A DNA stretch of 6,887 nt. Origin: Spirochaetaceae bacterium (GTDB lineage Bacteria > Spirochaetota > Spirochaetia > Sphaerochaetales > Sphaerochaetaceae). How positions within the stretch are numbered: the first letter of the stretch is position 1; every line of letters starts with the position of its first letter. The stretch spans positions 1 to 6,887 of the forward strand of contig JAENWY010000124.1 of assembly GCA_016649775.1 (NCBI GenBank). Reading direction: 5' to 3'. The notes beneath the pieces were generated by a model. That model ran no database searches. It saw only the letters and a program-made list of their open reading frames with translations, and had not been told where the DNA came from. Of this stretch, positions 5,186 to 6,887 are shown in pieces. Made by a program: the position numbers and the translations under genes.

Positions 5186-5803
5186 ATGAAAAAACTTACA
5201 GAAAGACAAATACAAGTTGCACAATTTATTCGAGATTATACCCGAGAATATCGTTATAGTCCTTCAGTTCGAGATATTAGTAGTCACTTTAACTTTTCAG
5301 TCAAAGCGGCTCACGACCATGTTAGAGCTCTAGAAAGTAAGAATGTTATCAAAACCACTCAAGGAATTTCACGATCAATTGAAATTATTGATCCTAGATT
5401 TGTTGCATTTCAAGATTTGATTGAAATTCCAGTCTTCAATACAAACGAATCAGGAAACCTCCTTAGCACTCCAGAGTACAAGATTTCCATGTCAATTTCT
5501 GCAATTCCTTGCAAACCTGGCGATGAATTTTTTGCTATTCGTATACTAGATGACTCAATGAAAGATGCTGGTATTTTTTATGGAGATTTAGCCATTATTA
5601 AAAAAGTTAGTTTTGCTAATGATGGACAAATTGTTCTAGCTGATATTCCAGAAATTGGACTCACACTAAAATATTACCATGCAGGAGAAGATAGAGTTAC
5701 ACTACTTCCTGCAAATAGTGCTTATAATCCAATTTATACCACGCAATTGCAGATTTCAGGTACACTAGCTATTATTTACAGAGCATATAAGGATAAAGTG
5801 TGA
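5186..5803 (+). CDS. lexA: LexA repressor, S24 family (SOS response)
   Basis: LexA represses DNA-damage genes until RecA filaments trigger its self-cleavage. The 205-residue protein has the standard two domains. A winged helix-turn-helix spans about 1-66 (LTERQIQVAQFI at the start, recognition region about 37-50, then SRSIEI), and the S24 peptidase domain about 78-200. The catalytic serine is Ser124 in DDSMKDAGI and the general-base lysine is Lys162 in LTLKYY; DGQIV (146-150) and LLPAN (173-177) also fit. Odd points: the cleavage dipeptide, normally Ala-Gly, aligns to Ser89-Gly90, and the Gly usually found two residues before the catalytic Ser is Asp122. The recognition helix (SVKAAHDHVRAL) also differs from E. 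coli, so its operator may differ. AAGGAGG at 5170-5176 supports the ATG. The gene is 30 bp after ptsH and overlaps holA by 4 bp. Confidence 0.92.
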   Translation: MKKLTERQIQVAQFIRDYTREYRYSPSVRDISSHFNFSVKAAHDHVRALESKNVIKTTQGISRSIEIIDPRFVAFQDLIEIPVFNTNESGNLLSTPEYKISMSISAIPCKPGDEFFAIRILDDSMKDAGIFYGDLAIIKKVSFANDGQIVLADIPEIGLTLKYYHAGEDRVTLLPANSAYNPIYTTQLQISGTLAIIYRAYKDKV

Positions 5804-6849
5804 GCAATAGAATTTACTTATTGTTAGGTCCAGAAAAAGGCCAGAAACAGGATCGAATCAATCAAATTAGATCTCAATTAAATAAGCAATTTAGAGAAGA
5901 GATAGAATATTCAAAGTATTATGCATTTGATGATAATATTGATCAAATGTATATTGAGTTGAATAATTCTAGTCTCTTTTCAGCTCATTCATTGATTGTA
6001 TTACACAATATTGACTCTCTTAAAAGTCCAGAAGCTAAAAATATAATTAGGTATATAGAAAATCCAAGTGATAGTTCAACCCTAATATTAGATAGTGATG
6101 AGTTTTCACTTAAATCCCCTTTAACACAGGTGGCTACTTTATTGAAGCCTCAAACTACTATATTTTGGGGACTTCAAGAGAATCAATTATTTAGTTGGGT
6201 AAAAAGTTTCTTTATTCAGAAAAATCTACAAATTGATAATGATGCTATCCAATACATTTTAGATCAGGTTGATAATGATACTTTTGAACTAAAAATTATA
6301 TGTAATCAATTAGCATTCTATTTTGAAGTAAATAACAAAAGAACTTCTATAAGTGAAAATGAAATTGAAAGTTTTGTTCATCATAGTAAAAATGAAACTG
6401 CATTCTCACTTTTTACTACAATAGCTCAAGGAGACTTAAGAAAATCCCTTGAAATTGCCAATGTAATATTAGAAAGAGATAATACAGCTAGTTTTACTTT
6501 GATTCCAGGCCTTCTATGGTCCTTTAGAAGATTAACATCAGTTGCTTATCAAATGAATTTAGGAATTTCACAAAGAGATGCTTTTGCAAAAGCTGCAATC
6601 TTTACTAGAGTGAATGCCATTAGAAATAGAAAAGATCAAGCAACCTATTCAACGGCTTTAAAACTTTATAATTATACAGATTGTCAAAGAATAGTTGAAC
6701 AATTATTAGAGCACGATATGATTATCAGAACTGCTGGTTCTGATTTAATGAAAATTTATATAGAAAAAATGATTTATACTATTATCGTTAATAAAGGGAA
6801 AAGTCCTATTAAATTGCAAAGTGCAACTTTGAGGTCAGAATTATTCTAA
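5800..6849 (+). CDS. holA: DNA polymerase III delta subunit HolA (clamp loader)
   Basis: Delta is the clamp-loader subunit that binds and opens the beta sliding clamp. The 349-residue length is typical. The N-terminus reads RIYLLLGPEKGQK, matching the family's strand-plus-loop start without a working P-loop, as expected for delta. The beta-binding element is NNSSLF (55-60), where Leu59 and Phe60 correspond to the Leu-Phe pair of E. coli delta in SLF. The middle holds the degenerate AAA+ domain (about 1-190). The collar domain (about 195-325) has AFSLFTTIAQGDLRKSLEIA and LLWSFRRL, both delta hallmarks. It starts with GTG at 5800, overlapping the lexA stop in GTGA (5800-5803), with AAGGA at 5789-5793. 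This overlap implies translational coupling. Function is fairly sure; the sequence is divergent, as is normal for delta. Confidence 0.88.
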   Translation: MSNRIYLLLGPEKGQKQDRINQIRSQLNKQFREEIEYSKYYAFDDNIDQMYIELNNSSLFSAHSLIVLHNIDSLKSPEAKNIIRYIENPSDSSTLILDSDEFSLKSPLTQVATLLKPQTTIFWGLQENQLFSWVKSFFIQKNLQIDNDAIQYILDQVDNDTFELKIICNQLAFYFEVNNKRTSISENEIESFVHHSKNETAFSLFTTIAQGDLRKSLEIANVILERDNTASFTLIPGLLWSFRRLTSVAYQMNLGISQRDAFAKAAIFTRVNAIRNRKDQATYSTALKLYNYTDCQRIVEQLLEHDMIIRTAGSDLMKIYIEKMIYTIIVNKGKSPIKLQSATLRSELF

Positions 6850-6873
6850 GACTTCTATACATTAAATTCCTAA

Positions 6874-6883
6874 TGACCGGTCA
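6874..6883. promoter_or_regulatory. Palindrome resembling a TetR-family operator
   Basis: TGACCGGTCA is a perfect 10-bp palindrome, markedly G+C-rich against its A+T-rich surroundings and 24 bp after the holA stop. TGACC-GGTCA cores are common in TetR-family operators, so the next gene, outside the window, may be a TetR regulator or its target. No promoter boxes can be placed before the sequence ends, and no terminator is seen after holA. Confidence 0.35.
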
Positions 6884-6887
6884 GTGG

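Overview
The window is A+T-rich DNA from a Gram-negative-type (two-membrane) bacterium. Lipopolysaccharide-transport genes (lptC, lptA, lptB) sit beside sigma-54 (rpoN), a short ribosome hibernation factor (hpf), HPr kinase/phosphorylase (hprK), HPr (ptsH), lexA and the DNA polymerase III delta subunit (holA). Low G+C, lpt genes, and HprK paired with an HPr that has both His15 and Ser46 best fit a free-living spirochaete. This is inferred from gene content and protein style; no database was searched.

Layout. Positions 1-3093 (+) hold a tightly packed lptC'-lptA-lptB-rpoN run: lptC and lptA overlap by 14 bp and rpoN starts on the base after the lptB stop. A perfect 28-bp palindrome with a T tract (3114-3143) follows rpoN and probably ends transcription from both sides. 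hpf lies on the minus strand (3165-3518). A 355-bp divergent region (3552-3906) separates it from a second plus-strand operon, hprK-ptsH-lexA-holA (3907-6849), whose members are 1 bp apart, 30 bp apart and overlapping by 4 bp. The last 38 bp carry a G+C-rich palindrome resembling a TetR-family operator.

How it fits together. The first operon moves LPS or a related glycolipid to the outer membrane (LptB is the ATPase, LptC and LptA the bridge) and makes sigma-54. The lptA-lptB-rpoN-hpf order matches the classic proteobacterial rpoN locus, where PTS-Ntr genes follow. Here the phosphorelay part is HprK plus HPr, and hpf is inverted. The second operon joins a carbon/energy sensor (HprK acting on HPr Ser46) to the SOS repressor and a clamp-loader subunit.

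The most interesting signal is in the divergent region. By hand-folding, both flanking genes have leader hairpins that bury the Shine-Dalgarno (SD) sequence. In hprK an 11-bp stem covers the whole AGGAGG, and its 5' arm begins about where the predicted transcript begins. In hpf an 8-bp stem covers the SD of the conserved ATG, while an upstream AGGAGG stays free and is well spaced for an in-frame TTG. LexA also has a Ser-Gly where the self-cleavage Ala-Gly is expected. All genes belong to known families and I found no wholly new system; the novelty is in regulation and arrangement.
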